A stretch of DNA of 64,000 nt. Source: Clostridia bacterium (GTDB lineage Bacteria; Bacillota; Clostridia; Oscillospirales; CAG-382). The stretch is taken from the NCBI GenBank assembly GCA_017429165.1, contig JAFRPL010000001.1, forward strand, positions 1-64,000. The letters run 5' to 3'. Every line of letters begins with the position of its first letter. Position 1 is the first letter of the stretch. The position numbers and the translations under genes are program-made. Under the pieces are notes generated by a model. The model had not been told where the DNA came from. It did not search any database and saw nothing but the letters and a program-made list of their open reading frames with translations. Shown here in pieces: positions 16,647 to 26,106 of this stretch.

Positions 16647-19246
16647 TTGGTCACCGGCTCGCCGTTGACGAGCTTGATAAGGTTGTTTATAACGGTGGAA
16701 ACGTCGGAATACAGCACGTAGAATTCGGATTCCTCGCCGTTGGTGCAGTAGATGACCTTTGCGGGCGAGACGCGGTAGAACTTGATCTCGGTATCCTTTA
16801 TCTCGGAATGCATGGTGAACGTGAGTATGAGATTTTCGTCAGAGAGATCGCCTTCTGCGGGCGAATAGAGCCCGGCGCGGTAGCATTCGAGCAGCGAGAC
16901 GTACAGCGCGCGGAACGAAGAAGTATCTATGACTTCGCCGTCGCAGAGGACGGTGTCGAGCTTGCCGTTGCCGTCGTTGTCCTGCAGGTCGAAATGGTAC
17001 GCGCCGTCCGGCAGTTCCATATCTATGGTGTCGATCTTATCTATATACATCGAAAACGCCGAACGGTCGAGCAGATCGGAAGGCTCCCAGTCGAAATACG
17101 ACGCGGTGTTGTACAAAACTTTGGCGATTATCTGCGGCGAAACGTTGACCACGTTGCCTTCGGTATCGTTAAAGCTTATTGAAGAATAGGCGTAGAAGAA
17201 ACGTTCGCCGTTTTCTTCGAACATGCGCGAAGCGTAGATATACGAACGGTAGCCGTTGAAATAATACGAGATAGCCATGTTGGGCGAATCGAGCCCGTAT
17301 TTTTCGAGCCGCGCGCGGACTTCTTCCTCGGTGCCGCGGTAGATGCTGCGTTCCACGACTTCGTCGCCCACGAGCGACACTATTTTATAAAGGATATCCG
17401 AAAACGCCGAAAGATCCGGCACCGCGTAGTTATATCCTTTACTGATGAACGATTCGGGCGATACTATCTTCCACGCGCCCGAGACCGATTCGTTGGGGAT
17501 CGCGTCCTTGCCGTCGGCGTACGAAGTGACTTCGTCGAGCACCAGATATCCGCTGCCGGCGCCGGAAAGCGAAAGGCGTATATAGCGCACGCGTTTTTCG
17601 GTATTGAAAGCGAGTTCGTACTGCTTGTACGATTTGTCGCCCTGTTCGAACCTGTCAAGGCGCGCGGCTTCCACCCAGGTCTTGTTATCCTGGTCGTAAT
17701 ACGAAACCGCGGCGGAAGACGGGAGCACGGCTCCGGCGGAAGAATCGCGCACGACGCCGAATTTCACGGCGTAGTCGCCGGTATCGTCGGCGTAATTGGT
17801 GAGCTGGAGTTCGAGCACGATATCGCTCGTCGCGCTCTGCGCTTTCATCCCCGCGAACGTTTTTGTGTCGGCGGTCCAGCCGGAATAGCTGCCGGAAAAG
17901 CGCGTTTTGTCGTGCAGCACGGAAGCGAGAGTCTGGCTCGCGTTGACCGGGTCCGCGTTGTAGACCGTAAGGTCAACCTTGCGCGCGATATAAATATCGG
18001 TATCGTCATTGAAATATTTGATCAACAGATCGGTGACGCTGTAGACGTCGTTGGTCTGCGAAATGGTGTAGCCCAGCGTGCCGTTGAGGAACGTTTCCGC
18101 CGGAAGCATGACGCTGGAAGCGTAGCTGGTATCGAGCAGATACACGAAATCCTTGGTGTAATACTTGGCGTAGAAGCCGCCGCCCGAAGGCACCAGATCG
18201 CCTATCAGTATCTTATGGTACGCGCCGTCCACCGTATATACTTCTACGACCGCGTTGGCGTCCCCGTCGGAAGCCAGCCCGTAATCGGCGAGATCTTTGG
18301 GTTCGCGGATCTTGCCGTACGAAAGCATATAGGTGCAGTCCACTATGAGCGACGCGAAACGTTCCTGGTCGTAGCTGCACAGTTCGGAATCTTCAAAGTA
18401 GAACTCGCTCGTGAGCGTGCCGTCCGCCTTTCTGGCGCGGTAGACTTTATACGAACCGTAAGAGTTGGTTATTACGAAATGTTCCACGTCGGAACGCGTG
18501 ATGTTGGGGTAAACGAACGGCCTGTTGCCGCTGCCGAGGACGTCGCCGTCGAGATCGTAGCCCGGCATAGACCAGGCGCTGAAGCTTTCGTCGCTGGCAG
18601 GAAGGCCCGAAACTTTGAGCGCGGCCCTGCCGAAAAGCTGTTCGCCGTAAAACGCATAACGCGCGCCGTTTTCGAGCCTGCCGAAGAAATCTTCTTCGCC
18701 GTACGCGACTTTTTCGTCGCCGCACACCACGGCGCAGAAATCGCCGCCCGCACCGTATTCGGCGCTTATGCGCGGCACGAAATGTTCGAACGACTGCGCA
18801 TAGAACGAGATATACTGCAGTTCGGGGTCGCTTTCGAGCTTTTCCCGGGTCTGCGCAAAGCGTATGGTCACGTCTTTATCGAGCGATTCGAGCGCTTTGA
18901 TGCCGTTTTGCGAAATTGCGTAATACTGCGAATCGGGGTCTTCTTCGGTTTCGGATTTTTTGAACACGAGAAAATACAGCGCGAATATCACCGCCGCGGC
19001 GACCGCGAGCGAAACGAGCAGTATTATCTTCTTTTTGCCCGACCAACCCTTTTTGCGCGCGGATTCGCCCGAGACTTCGTCGAACGACGCGAGATATTCG
19101 TTTTCGCCGCCGTTTTCGAGCTCTTTCAGCGAATCGCCTTCGAAATAAGCGCGTTCATAGTAATCGCGTTCGCTCTGCGGCGCAGGCGCGTTGTTTTCGT
19201 TGTTTTCGGGTCCCGTGACCGGATTTTTGTTGTTGTTTTCTTCCAT
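16643..19246 (-). CDS. DUF4340 domain membrane protein of the ABC system
   Basis: 867 residues. A charged, Asn/Glu-rich cytoplasmic N-terminus (1-70) leads to one membrane segment (about 73-95, K-I-I-L-L-V-S-L-A-V), then a long external region rich in short beta strands with several D-G-x-Y-H/K-I-L-I-G-D type repeats, as in DUF4340 proteins. These are encoded next to GldG-type proteins and ABC-2 transporters in many bacteria; their role is unknown but likely extracytoplasmic. The gene follows GldG by 22 bases. Confidence 0.75.
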   Translation of the reverse strand: MEENNNKNPVTGPENNENNAPAPQSERDYYERAYFEGDSLKELENGGENEYLASFDEVSGESARKKGWSGKKKIILLVSLAVAAAVIFALYFLVFKKSETEEDPDSQYYAISQNGIKALESLDKDVTIRFAQTREKLESDPELQYISFYAQSFEHFVPRISAEYGAGGDFCAVVCGDEKVAYGEEDFFGRLENGARYAFYGEQLFGRAALKVSGLPASDESFSAWSMPGYDLDGDVLGSGNRPFVYPNITRSDVEHFVITNSYGSYKVYRARKADGTLTSEFYFEDSELCSYDQERFASLIVDCTYMLSYGKIREPKDLADYGLASDGDANAVVEVYTVDGAYHKILIGDLVPSGGGFYAKYYTKDFVYLLDTSYASSVMLPAETFLNGTLGYTISQTNDVYSVTDLLIKYFNDDTDIYIARKVDLTVYNADPVNASQTLASVLHDKTRFSGSYSGWTADTKTFAGMKAQSATSDIVLELQLTNYADDTGDYAVKFGVVRDSSAGAVLPSSAAVSYYDQDNKTWVEAARLDRFEQGDKSYKQYELAFNTEKRVRYIRLSLSGAGSGYLVLDEVTSYADGKDAIPNESVSGAWKIVSPESFISKGYNYAVPDLSAFSDILYKIVSLVGDEVVERSIYRGTEEEVRARLEKYGLDSPNMAISYYFNGYRSYIYASRMFEENGERFFYAYSSISFNDTEGNVVNVSPQIIAKVLYNTASYFDWEPSDLLDRSAFSMYIDKIDTIDMELPDGAYHFDLQDNDGNGKLDTVLCDGEVIDTSSFRALYVSLLECYRAGLYSPAEGDLSDENLILTFTMHSEIKDTEIKFYRVSPAKVIYCTNGEESEFYVLYSDVSTVINNLIKLVNGEPVTK

Positions 19247-19268
19247 TATATTATAGCTCCGCAGGAAA

Positions 19269-20834
19269 TTACAGGTGTCTTCTTCTGAAATAGACCGCTA
19301 TGCCTATTATGACTATGAGCGCGGGGACGGCGGCGGTTATGACGATGGTAAGAGTTTTGGCTGCGCCGCTTTCGAGCGTGAGCGCGGTCTTTTCGAAATT
19401 CTTGGCGCGGATGTTGAGCGTGACGCGATCGGTCGCCATCGCGCGGTTGATGGAATACATTATGCTTTCGTTGCCGTAGGTGTTGTTGAGGAATTCGTTG
19501 GAAGCGAACTCGGTGGAACCGCACAGCATAACGTACTGATATTTATTGGAATTGTAGTTGTAATCGTCGTTGCCGTACGAATGCTCGACCGAGATCGCCA
19601 TGAGCGGATACGAGCCCTTTTCGGAAGACTGTTCGCCCGATTCGTTTTTATGCGTGGCGACCGAGTTTGCCGAAGAATACAGCGCTATGCTTACGCTGCC
19701 GGCGCCGTAGCCGCCGGTCTGGACGTCGAGCGCGACGCAATCGGGAAGCACGGTGGGCACCTTTGCGGCGGAAGCGCGGCTGACTACCGAATAAGCCGCG
19801 GTGTTGCCGTTTTCGCTGCCGGCGTAGAGCGCCACCAGACTTTCGCCGTTAGAGCCCTTGAGCGACGAATCGTCGTCGGTTATCTTGTAATTGGGCATAT
19901 AGTCGAGCCCCCACTGCTCGTACAGATAGTCGCGTAAGTTAGGCAGGTCGGGGGTGTCGGCGTTGACGAACACCATAAGCGAATTGTAGGTGCCTTTATC
20001 CGCCATAAAGCGGGTGAGCTTGTCTATGGCTCCGCCGGCGCCGTAGGTGAAATCGTACTTGGGGTCGCTTATGACGATTATCTTGACGTCGTCGGGGATG
20101 TCTTCTTTATCCAGGTCTATTTCGCACACGTTCATGGTGGAAAGCTGGAAGATCTCCTCCAGACGGCCGCTGTGCGATTCGCCGTGGCCGGTAGTGAACG
20201 CCACGGTGATGTTTTCGGCGAGCGCGCACTGGATCATAGCGGCGGTGAATTTGTTTTCGGCCTGGAACTGATACAGCGCGCCGGTGTCTTCATCCGTGAA
20301 ATAGCAGGCGTCGAACGCGAGCACGCGGTAATATTCGGTGTTGGAAGTGTTCTGTATGACTATATTCTTCCAGTTGATGGTCTCGAGCTGCGCCTGCTGC
20401 TTGAGGCGGTTGGCTTCGGCGGGGTCGGCGTTGATGTCGATATAGCGCACAGTCACCTTGCCCTTGCCGCCGGTCCCGTCGTATAACTTGGCGTATTCTT
20501 CGGCGATGTCGCGCACCGAGGAATAGTATTTGACCGCGTCGGTGCGGCTCGAATCGTAATATTCGAAGAGGTCGCGGGCGGCGCAGAAGGTTATGGTGAT
20601 ATCGAAATCGGCGTATTTGTCGCCGAGCGCCTTTTGGAGCGTTTCGTCGGTGGCGTCGGAAAGCGAATAGAGTTTGCTTTCGGTAAGGTCGAAACGCCAG
20701 TCATATTTGCGGTCAAGGAACGAAACGACCAGATTGAGCGCGATTATCAGCGCCACGACCACGGCTATGAACACCACGGCGTAAGTGCCGTATTTGAACT
20801 TTTTGGAAGTGAAAACGTTGGTTTTGTTTGCCAT
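19269..20834 (-). CDS. GldG family ABC transporter auxiliary protein
   Basis: 521 residues with a membrane segment near each end: V-V-F-I-A-V-V-V-A-L-I-I-A-L (about 16-35) and L-T-I-V-I-T-A-A-V-P-A-L-I-V-I-I-G (about 495-513). The large outer domain begins R-F-D-L-T-E-S-K-L-Y-S-L-S, diagnostic of the ABC_transp_aux (GldG, PF09822) family, and has the T-T-G-H-G-E motif near residue 215. In gliding bacteria GldAFG form an ABC transporter; in Clostridia the cargo is unknown. Followed by DUF4340, preceded by the permease. Confidence 0.88.
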   Translation of the reverse strand: MANKTNVFTSKKFKYGTYAVVFIAVVVALIIALNLVVSFLDRKYDWRFDLTESKLYSLSDATDETLQKALGDKYADFDITITFCAARDLFEYYDSSRTDAVKYYSSVRDIAEEYAKLYDGTGGKGKVTVRYIDINADPAEANRLKQQAQLETINWKNIVIQNTSNTEYYRVLAFDACYFTDEDTGALYQFQAENKFTAAMIQCALAENITVAFTTGHGESHSGRLEEIFQLSTMNVCEIDLDKEDIPDDVKIIVISDPKYDFTYGAGGAIDKLTRFMADKGTYNSLMVFVNADTPDLPNLRDYLYEQWGLDYMPNYKITDDDSSLKGSNGESLVALYAGSENGNTAAYSVVSRASAAKVPTVLPDCVALDVQTGGYGAGSVSIALYSSANSVATHKNESGEQSSEKGSYPLMAISVEHSYGNDDYNYNSNKYQYVMLCGSTEFASNEFLNNTYGNESIMYSINRAMATDRVTLNIRAKNFEKTALTLESGAAKTLTIVITAAVPALIVIIGIAVYFRRRHL

Positions 20835-20849
20835 TCGGTTACCCTCCTT

Positions 20850-21572
20850 TCACGACCAGCGGCGTTTTTCGTAAACGCGCACCGTAAGGAACAGGAACAC
20901 CGCGGTGAACGACACGAAATAGATTATGGCGGGGATATCGAAATAGCCCAGCGTGAACGGCGCGTAACGGTCGATGACCGAGAACCACTTGAGGATCACG
21001 CGGAAAAATTCTTTTTCTATGGTGTCGGCGAGCAGCGAGATCAGAAGCAGCGCCACTATGACCGCTATGGAAGACACCGCGGCGATGAGCTGGTTTTCGG
21101 TGACGGAAGAAAGGAACAGCCCTATGGCTATAAACGACGCGCCGATGAGGAACAGCCCAAGTATATTGGAAAGTATGACCGCGGCGTTGGGGTTGCCGTA
21201 AATATAGAGCAGTATATAGTTAAGCGAATTTATAAGCAGGGTCGCCGCAAAAATGGTGAGCGCGGCGAGATACTTTGCGATGACGACGCCGGTGAGCGAC
21301 ACGGGCGACGTGAGCAGCAGCTGTTCGGTCTTTTGCTTTTTTTCTTCCGAAAGCAGTTTCATGGTAAGAAGCGGGATAAGCACCGAGAAGACGAAAAGCA
21401 GATAAACGAAGTAGTTGCTTATCTTGGCGTAGGAATACGCGCCCGAATTATCGGCCGAAAGCACCAGCCACGAAAACAGCAGTCCCGAGACCGCGAGGAA
21501 CATACCGGCGAAAATATAGCCGATGGGCGTTATGAAATAAGAACGAAGTTCGCGTTTGTATATCGCCGTCAT
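20850..21572 (-). CDS. ABC-2 type permease (GldF-like)
   Basis: 240 residues with six hydrophobic segments, first at about 10-35 (F-I-T-P-I-G-Y-I-F-A-G). The cytoplasmic signature L-L-S-E-E-K-K-Q-K-T-E-Q-L-L-L-T-S-P is typical of ABC-2 permeases that pair with GldA-like ATPases. Its start overlaps the ATPase gene by 4 bases. Confidence 0.9.
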   Translation of the reverse strand: MTAIYKRELRSYFITPIGYIFAGMFLAVSGLLFSWLVLSADNSGAYSYAKISNYFVYLLFVFSVLIPLLTMKLLSEEKKQKTEQLLLTSPVSLTGVVIAKYLAALTIFAATLLINSLNYILLYIYGNPNAAVILSNILGLFLIGASFIAIGLFLSSVTENQLIAAVSSIAVIVALLLISLLADTIEKEFFRVILKWFSVIDRYAPFTLGYFDIPAIIYFVSFTAVFLFLTVRVYEKRRWS

Positions 21573-22579
21573 TGTTTTTCACCGCTCCTTTTCCCCGCTT
21601 CCGGCGCCTGGGACGCGTTCCTTCTGCGTTTTTCGGTCTTTTCTTTCTTCTGCGGATCGACCAGCCGCATAAAGATATCCTCAAGGTTGAGCTCGTCGCC
21701 TTCCAGCCCTATGAGCGGATACGACGCGCGCGCAAGCGCGTAGAACAGCGGCTTGCGGATATCTACGTTTTCCTGACTTTCTATGAGATAGCTGACCGAA
21801 TCGGTGTCGCGGCGGCCGAGTTTGTCGGCGAACTTGACGCCCTGCGTGGAACGCAGCAGCTGCAGCACCTGTTCTTCGGGCCCCACTATCTTGGCGACGA
21901 GGCGGCGGGTGCCGTCCACCGCGTTGACGAGGTTTTCGGTCTTTTCGTTGGCGACTATGCGCCCCTTGTTGATGATGACGATCCTGTCGCAGACCGCCTG
22001 CACCTCGGGCAGTATGTGCGTGGAAAGTATGACGGTGTGATTCTTGCCCAGGTGTTTGATGAGGTTGCGGATCTCTATTATCTGCTTGGGGTCGAGCCCT
22101 ATGGTGGGTTCGTCGAAGATGAGCACCTTGGGGTTGCCTATGAGCGCCTGCGCGATCCCAACGCGCTGACGGTATCCCTTGGAAAGGTTCTTGATGAGCC
22201 GCTTGTTCACGTCGGCGATCTTGACGACTTCGCCTATCTCGTGCAGGTGCTGTTTGCGCGGGAGCTTGCAGCCCTTGAGCTCGTAGCAGAAATTCATATA
22301 TTCCGCCACGGTCATATCGGGATACAGCGGAGGTATCTCCGGCAGGAATCCGATGAGCCGTTTGGCTTCGAGCGGCTGTTCGAGTATATCTATACCGTCG
22401 ATCTTCGCGCTGCCGGAAGTGGCCGAAAGGAACCCGGTGAGTATGTTGAGCGTGGTGGATTTTCCGGCGCCGTTAGGCCCCAGGAAACCCATTATCTCGC
22501 CTTCCTCTACCGAAAAGGATATGTCGTTGACGGCTTTTTTATCGCCGTAATTCTTACTTAAGTGAGAAATCTCTACCAT
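21569..22579 (-). CDS. ABC transporter ATP-binding protein (GldA-like)
   Basis: 336 residues from ATG 22579 (AAGGA site). Walker A is G-P-N-G-A-G-K-S-T near residue 38, signature L-S-K-G-Y-R-Q-R near 135, Walker B K-V-L-I-F-D-E-P near 155 and the H-loop S-T-H-I-L near 190. A C-terminal extension of about 100 residues ends in a lysine/arginine-rich tail. Drives the permease encoded next; transport direction is probably export. Confidence 0.93.
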   Translation of the reverse strand: MVEISHLSKNYGDKKAVNDISFSVEEGEIMGFLGPNGAGKSTTLNILTGFLSATSGSAKIDGIDILEQPLEAKRLIGFLPEIPPLYPDMTVAEYMNFCYELKGCKLPRKQHLHEIGEVVKIADVNKRLIKNLSKGYRQRVGIAQALIGNPKVLIFDEPTIGLDPKQIIEIRNLIKHLGKNHTVILSTHILPEVQAVCDRIVIINKGRIVANEKTENLVNAVDGTRRLVAKIVGPEEQVLQLLRSTQGVKFADKLGRRDTDSVSYLIESQENVDIRKPLFYALARASYPLIGLEGDELNLEDIFMRLVDPQKKEKTEKRRRNASQAPEAGKRSGEKQ

Positions 22580-22603
22580 ATGCAAATCCTTTCTGCGGTC
22601 GTA

Positions 22604-24379
22604 TCACTGTTTTATGGCTATGCCGAGGTCGTCGAGCGCTTTCTGCGGTACTTCCGCGGGGCTTTCGGTCATAAGCTCGCTGGCGTTCTGTACCTTGGGG
22701 TACGCGACGACGTCGCGAAGGCTGCCGGCGCCCAGCATCTGCATCACCAGACGGTCGAGCCCTATCGCCAGGCCGCCGTGAGGAGGCGCGCCGTAGCGGA
22801 ACGCTTCCAGCAGATAGCCGAACTTCTTTTTGGCTTCCTCATCCGTGAGCCCCAGCAGACGGAATATCTTAGCCTGGAGCGCCGGGTTGGTTATGCGGAT
22901 GGAGCCGCTGGAAAGTTCTATGCCGTTTAGCACCAGGTCGTACGCCTTGGCGCGGACCTTGCCTTTATCGGTCTCTAAATATTCTATACATTCGTCGAGC
23001 GGCGAAGTGAACGGATGATGCATGGCCACCCATTCGCCCGCTTCTTTATCGAATTCGAAGAACGGGAATTCGACCACCCACAAAAACTTGTATCCCTTGC
23101 GTTCGAGCTCCAGCTTTTCGGCCACGCGCAGTCTCAGAAGCCCAAGCGTGGGCAGCACGTTGGCGTCGTTGCCGTCGGCGAGTATGAGCAGCACGTCGCC
23201 TTCGCTCGCGGCGGCTTTTTGTTTTATGGCTTCGATTTCTTCGGGCGTGACCGCTTTGAGGAACGAGCCCGAAACGCCGTCGTGACCGAACTTGAGCCAG
23301 CAAAGTCCCTTGGCGCCGCAGCCTTTGGCGTATTCGGTGAGCTTGTCCAGCTCTTTGCGCGTGAGTTTTTCTGCGCCGCCCTGAGCGTTGATGCACCTGA
23401 CCGAACCGCCTTCCGCAAGCGCGGAAGCGAACACGGGGAACTGGGTGCCTCTGACCGTTTCGGAAAGGTCGATAAGCTCCATGCCGAACCTGAGGTCGGG
23501 CTTGTCGCTGCCGAAACGTTCCATGACTTCTTTATAAGTGTAGCGGGGGATGGGCGTTTCGATATCCACGCCGAGCGCCTCCTTGAACAGGCGCTTGATA
23601 TACCCTTCCGCCATATTCTGGATGTCGTCCACGTCCACAAAAGACATCTCGACGTCTATCTGCGTGAATTCCGGCTGTCTGTCGGCGCGCAGGTCTTCGT
23701 CGCGAAAACAGCGCGCGAGCTGGACGTAGCGGTCGAAACCTGCGACCATGCAGAGCTGCTTGTAAAGCTGCGGCGACTGCGGCAGTGCGTAGAACGAGCC
23801 CTTGTGTATGCGCGAGGGGACGAGATAGTCGCGCGCGCCTTCGGGCGTGGATTTGATGAGCATCGGCGTTTCGATCTCGATGAATCCGTTTTCGTCAAAG
23901 TAATCGCGCGTGATCTTGGCGACCTTGTGACGGAAGATGATGTTGTTCATCAAAGACGGACGGCGCAGGTCGAGATAGCGGTATTTGAGCCGCAGGTCCT
24001 CGCTCACGTTGGTGTTATCGAGTATCTCAAAGGGAGGCGTTTCGCTTTCGCCCACGATCTTGAGCGAGGTGACGAAAATTTCTATATTGCCGGTAGGGAT
24101 GTTGGGGTTCTTGGAAGAACGTTCGCGCACGACGCCTTCGGCGACGAGTACGAATTCGCTCCTGACCGACGACGCCTTTTCGAATACGGCGCGGTCGGTG
24201 CTGTCGTCGAACGCGAGCTGGACTATGCCGGTCCTGTCGCGCAGGTCGATGAAAATGAGCTGGCCGAGGTCGCGGCGGCGCTGACACCAGCCGGCGACGG
24301 TGAGCGTTTCGCCTATGCGGTCTTCCCTTACGGTGCCGCAGTAAGCCGTTCTTCTGGAATTGCCTAAAAATTCAGCCAT
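22604..24379 (-). CDS. aspS: Aspartyl-tRNA synthetase
   Basis: 591 residues. An N-terminal OB fold binds the anticodon (W-C-Q-R-R-R-D-L-G, F-I-D-L-R-D-R-x-G), class II motif 2 is visible as R-C-F-R-D-E-D-L-R-A-D-R-Q-P-E-F-T-Q, a GAD insertion follows, and motif 3 is G-L-A-I-G-L-D-R-L near residue 545. Bacterial-type length. It lies 37 bases downstream of hisS, a frequent pairing. Whether it is discriminating or also charges tRNA-Asn cannot be decided by eye. Confidence 0.97.
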   Translation of the reverse strand: MAEFLGNSRRTAYCGTVREDRIGETLTVAGWCQRRRDLGQLIFIDLRDRTGIVQLAFDDSTDRAVFEKASSVRSEFVLVAEGVVRERSSKNPNIPTGNIEIFVTSLKIVGESETPPFEILDNTNVSEDLRLKYRYLDLRRPSLMNNIIFRHKVAKITRDYFDENGFIEIETPMLIKSTPEGARDYLVPSRIHKGSFYALPQSPQLYKQLCMVAGFDRYVQLARCFRDEDLRADRQPEFTQIDVEMSFVDVDDIQNMAEGYIKRLFKEALGVDIETPIPRYTYKEVMERFGSDKPDLRFGMELIDLSETVRGTQFPVFASALAEGGSVRCINAQGGAEKLTRKELDKLTEYAKGCGAKGLCWLKFGHDGVSGSFLKAVTPEEIEAIKQKAAASEGDVLLILADGNDANVLPTLGLLRLRVAEKLELERKGYKFLWVVEFPFFEFDKEAGEWVAMHHPFTSPLDECIEYLETDKGKVRAKAYDLVLNGIELSSGSIRITNPALQAKIFRLLGLTDEEAKKKFGYLLEAFRYGAPPHGGLAIGLDRLVMQMLGAGSLRDVVAYPKVQNASELMTESPAEVPQKALDDLGIAIKQ

Positions 24380-24416
24380 AACGTGTATATGTCCTTTCGT
24401 TAAACGAAAAAAATTA

Positions 24417-25673
24417 TCATTTTACCGCCGCGGCGAGCGAATCCGCGTCGAGCGCGGTCCCGGTCTTTTCGCCGGTGCGCAGGTTCTTGAGCTCGCATTT
24501 TCCCGCGGCGAGCTCGTCGGTGCCTATGACCGCAACATACGTGTGCCCGCTTTTGTCGGCGTACTTGAGCTGCGCTTTGGCGCTGCGGCCGGTGATATCG
24601 GTCTCGCATCTCACGCCGCGCGTGCGGAGCTGCTGGCACAGCAGGGTCGCCGCCGAAACGGCGTCGCCGCCCAGCGGAGCTATATACAGCGAACCTTCGC
24701 CGCTTGCCGGGAGCGGGGCTTTTTCGGCTTCCATAGCCATTATAAGGCGCGAAAGCCCCAGCGCAAAGCCGATCGCCGGCAGTTCCGGACCGCCGAGTTC
24801 GGCTATGAGCCCGTTGTATCTTCCGCCGCCGCCGAGCGCCGCCTGGGCGCCTATGCCGCCGTGAACGAATTCAAACACGGTGCCGGTGTAATAGTCGAGC
24901 CCGCGAACGCAGCGCGGATCTTCAACGTATTCCACGCCCGATTGCGCGAGTATGGATTTGAGTTCTTCGTAATGAGCGCGGCAGTTTTCGCACAGATGGT
25001 CGGTCGTCCTTGGCGCGCCGTCGGCTATCGCCGAGCACACCGGCGACTTGCAGTCGAGTATGCGCAGCGGATTGGTCTCGAGCCGCGAACGGCAGGTGTC
25101 GCACAGCTCGTCGTAATGCGAAGCGAAATATTCTTTCAGCGCGGCGCGGTATGCCGGACGGCAGTCGGCGCAGCCGATGGAATTGAGGTGCAGCACGCAG
25201 CCCCTGATGCCCAGCCCGCGTATGACCGAATCGCCGAGCAGGATGGCTTCGGCGTCGGCCTGAGGGGTGGAAGGCCCGAAACATTCGCAGCCGAACTGGA
25301 AAAATTCACGCGTTCTGCCCGCCTGCGGTTTTTCGTAGCGGAAGAAATTGGAAAGATAAAAAAGTTTAAGCGGCAGCGCGCCGGCGTAAAGCCCGTTTTC
25401 GACCACGCTGCGGCAGACGCAGGCGGTGCCTTCGGGGCGGAGCGTCATGCTTCGCTCGTCTTTATCGGTAAAAGTGTACATCTCTTTCTGCACGATGTCG
25501 GTGGTGCCGCCCACTCCGCGCGCAAAAAGCTCGGTGCATTCAAAGGTGGGGAACCGGATCTCGGAAAATCCGTATATCGCCGCCTGTCTGCGGCAGACTT
25601 CCTCGACGAACCGCCACGCCGGGATCTCGGCGGGGAGGATGTCGGAAGTGCCGCGCGGTTTTTTTATACTCAT
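24417..25673 (-). CDS. hisS: Histidyl-tRNA synthetase
   Basis: 418 residues starting at ATG 25673, which overlaps the mgsA-like stop by 4 bases. Class II catalytic core with the start P-R-G-T-S-D-I-L-P, motif 2 F-Y-L-S-N-F-F-R-Y-E-x-P-Q-A-G-R-x-R-E-F, and the histidine-binding peptides R-G-L-D-Y-Y-T-G near residue 258 and G-G-R-Y-N near 288. The C-terminal anticodon domain is present. A pair of C-x-x-C type clusters (D-C-R-P-A-Y, C-D-T-C) occurs in the insertion, as in some Clostridia. Confidence 0.96.
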   Translation of the reverse strand: MSIKKPRGTSDILPAEIPAWRFVEEVCRRQAAIYGFSEIRFPTFECTELFARGVGGTTDIVQKEMYTFTDKDERSMTLRPEGTACVCRSVVENGLYAGALPLKLFYLSNFFRYEKPQAGRTREFFQFGCECFGPSTPQADAEAILLGDSVIRGLGIRGCVLHLNSIGCADCRPAYRAALKEYFASHYDELCDTCRSRLETNPLRILDCKSPVCSAIADGAPRTTDHLCENCRAHYEELKSILAQSGVEYVEDPRCVRGLDYYTGTVFEFVHGGIGAQAALGGGGRYNGLIAELGGPELPAIGFALGLSRLIMAMEAEKAPLPASGEGSLYIAPLGGDAVSAATLLCQQLRTRGVRCETDITGRSAKAQLKYADKSGHTYVAVIGTDELAAGKCELKNLRTGEKTGTALDADSLAAAVK

Positions 25674-26083
25674 ATCCTGCGGCCTTCTTTCCGTATATTT
25701 TCGCGCCAGTCGAGGTCGCCGCGCTCGAGCGCGAAGATGAGCGCCTCGGCGGAGGCGATGTTGGTCGCCACGGGGACGTTGTTCATATCGCACAGACGGA
25801 TGATGTTCATCTCGTTTTCGAGATAGCTCATCTCGTGCGTGGGATCGCCGAAATACAGAAGCAGGTCGATCTCGTTATAGGTGATGCGCGACGCGATCTG
25901 GTCGATCCCCCCGCGCGAACCGGTCAGCAGTTTTTCTATTACCAGCCCCGTGGCTTCGGTGATATACTTTCCGGTCGTCGCCGTCGCACAGAGATGATGA
26001 CGGCTGAGTATGCCGCAGTAAGCCATGCAGAATTCGGTGACTAAGAGTTTTTTGGTATCGCTTGATATAATGGCTATTTCCAT
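25670..26083 (-). CDS. Methylglyoxal-synthase-like protein lacking key catalytic residues
   Basis: 137 residues, ATG at 26083 behind GGAGG. The fold is clear: C-A-T-A-T-T-G-K-Y phosphate loop, D-L-L-L-Y-F-G-D-P, and I-R-L-C-D-M-N-N-V-P-V-A-T-N. But compared with E. coli MgsA from memory, His19 is Ser8 here (S-S-D-T-K in place of A-H-D), Asp71 is Ile with an Asp one place later (G-G-I-D-Q), His98 is Tyr and Asp101 is Asn; only the Asp of G-D-P remains. It may therefore not make methylglyoxal. Location between minD and hisS parallels the min-mgsA order of other Clostridia. Confidence 0.75.
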   Translation of the reverse strand: MEIAIISSDTKKLLVTEFCMAYCGILSRHHLCATATTGKYITEATGLVIEKLLTGSRGGIDQIASRITYNEIDLLLYFGDPTHEMSYLENEMNIIRLCDMNNVPVATNIASAEALIFALERGDLDWRENIRKEGRRI

Positions 26084-26106
26084 ATTATACCTCCGGAAAT
26101 GTATGT

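Noticed and set aside
23015..24367. 450-codon open frame on the plus strand
   Set aside because: Antisense shadow of aspS with no ribosome site or recognisable domain.
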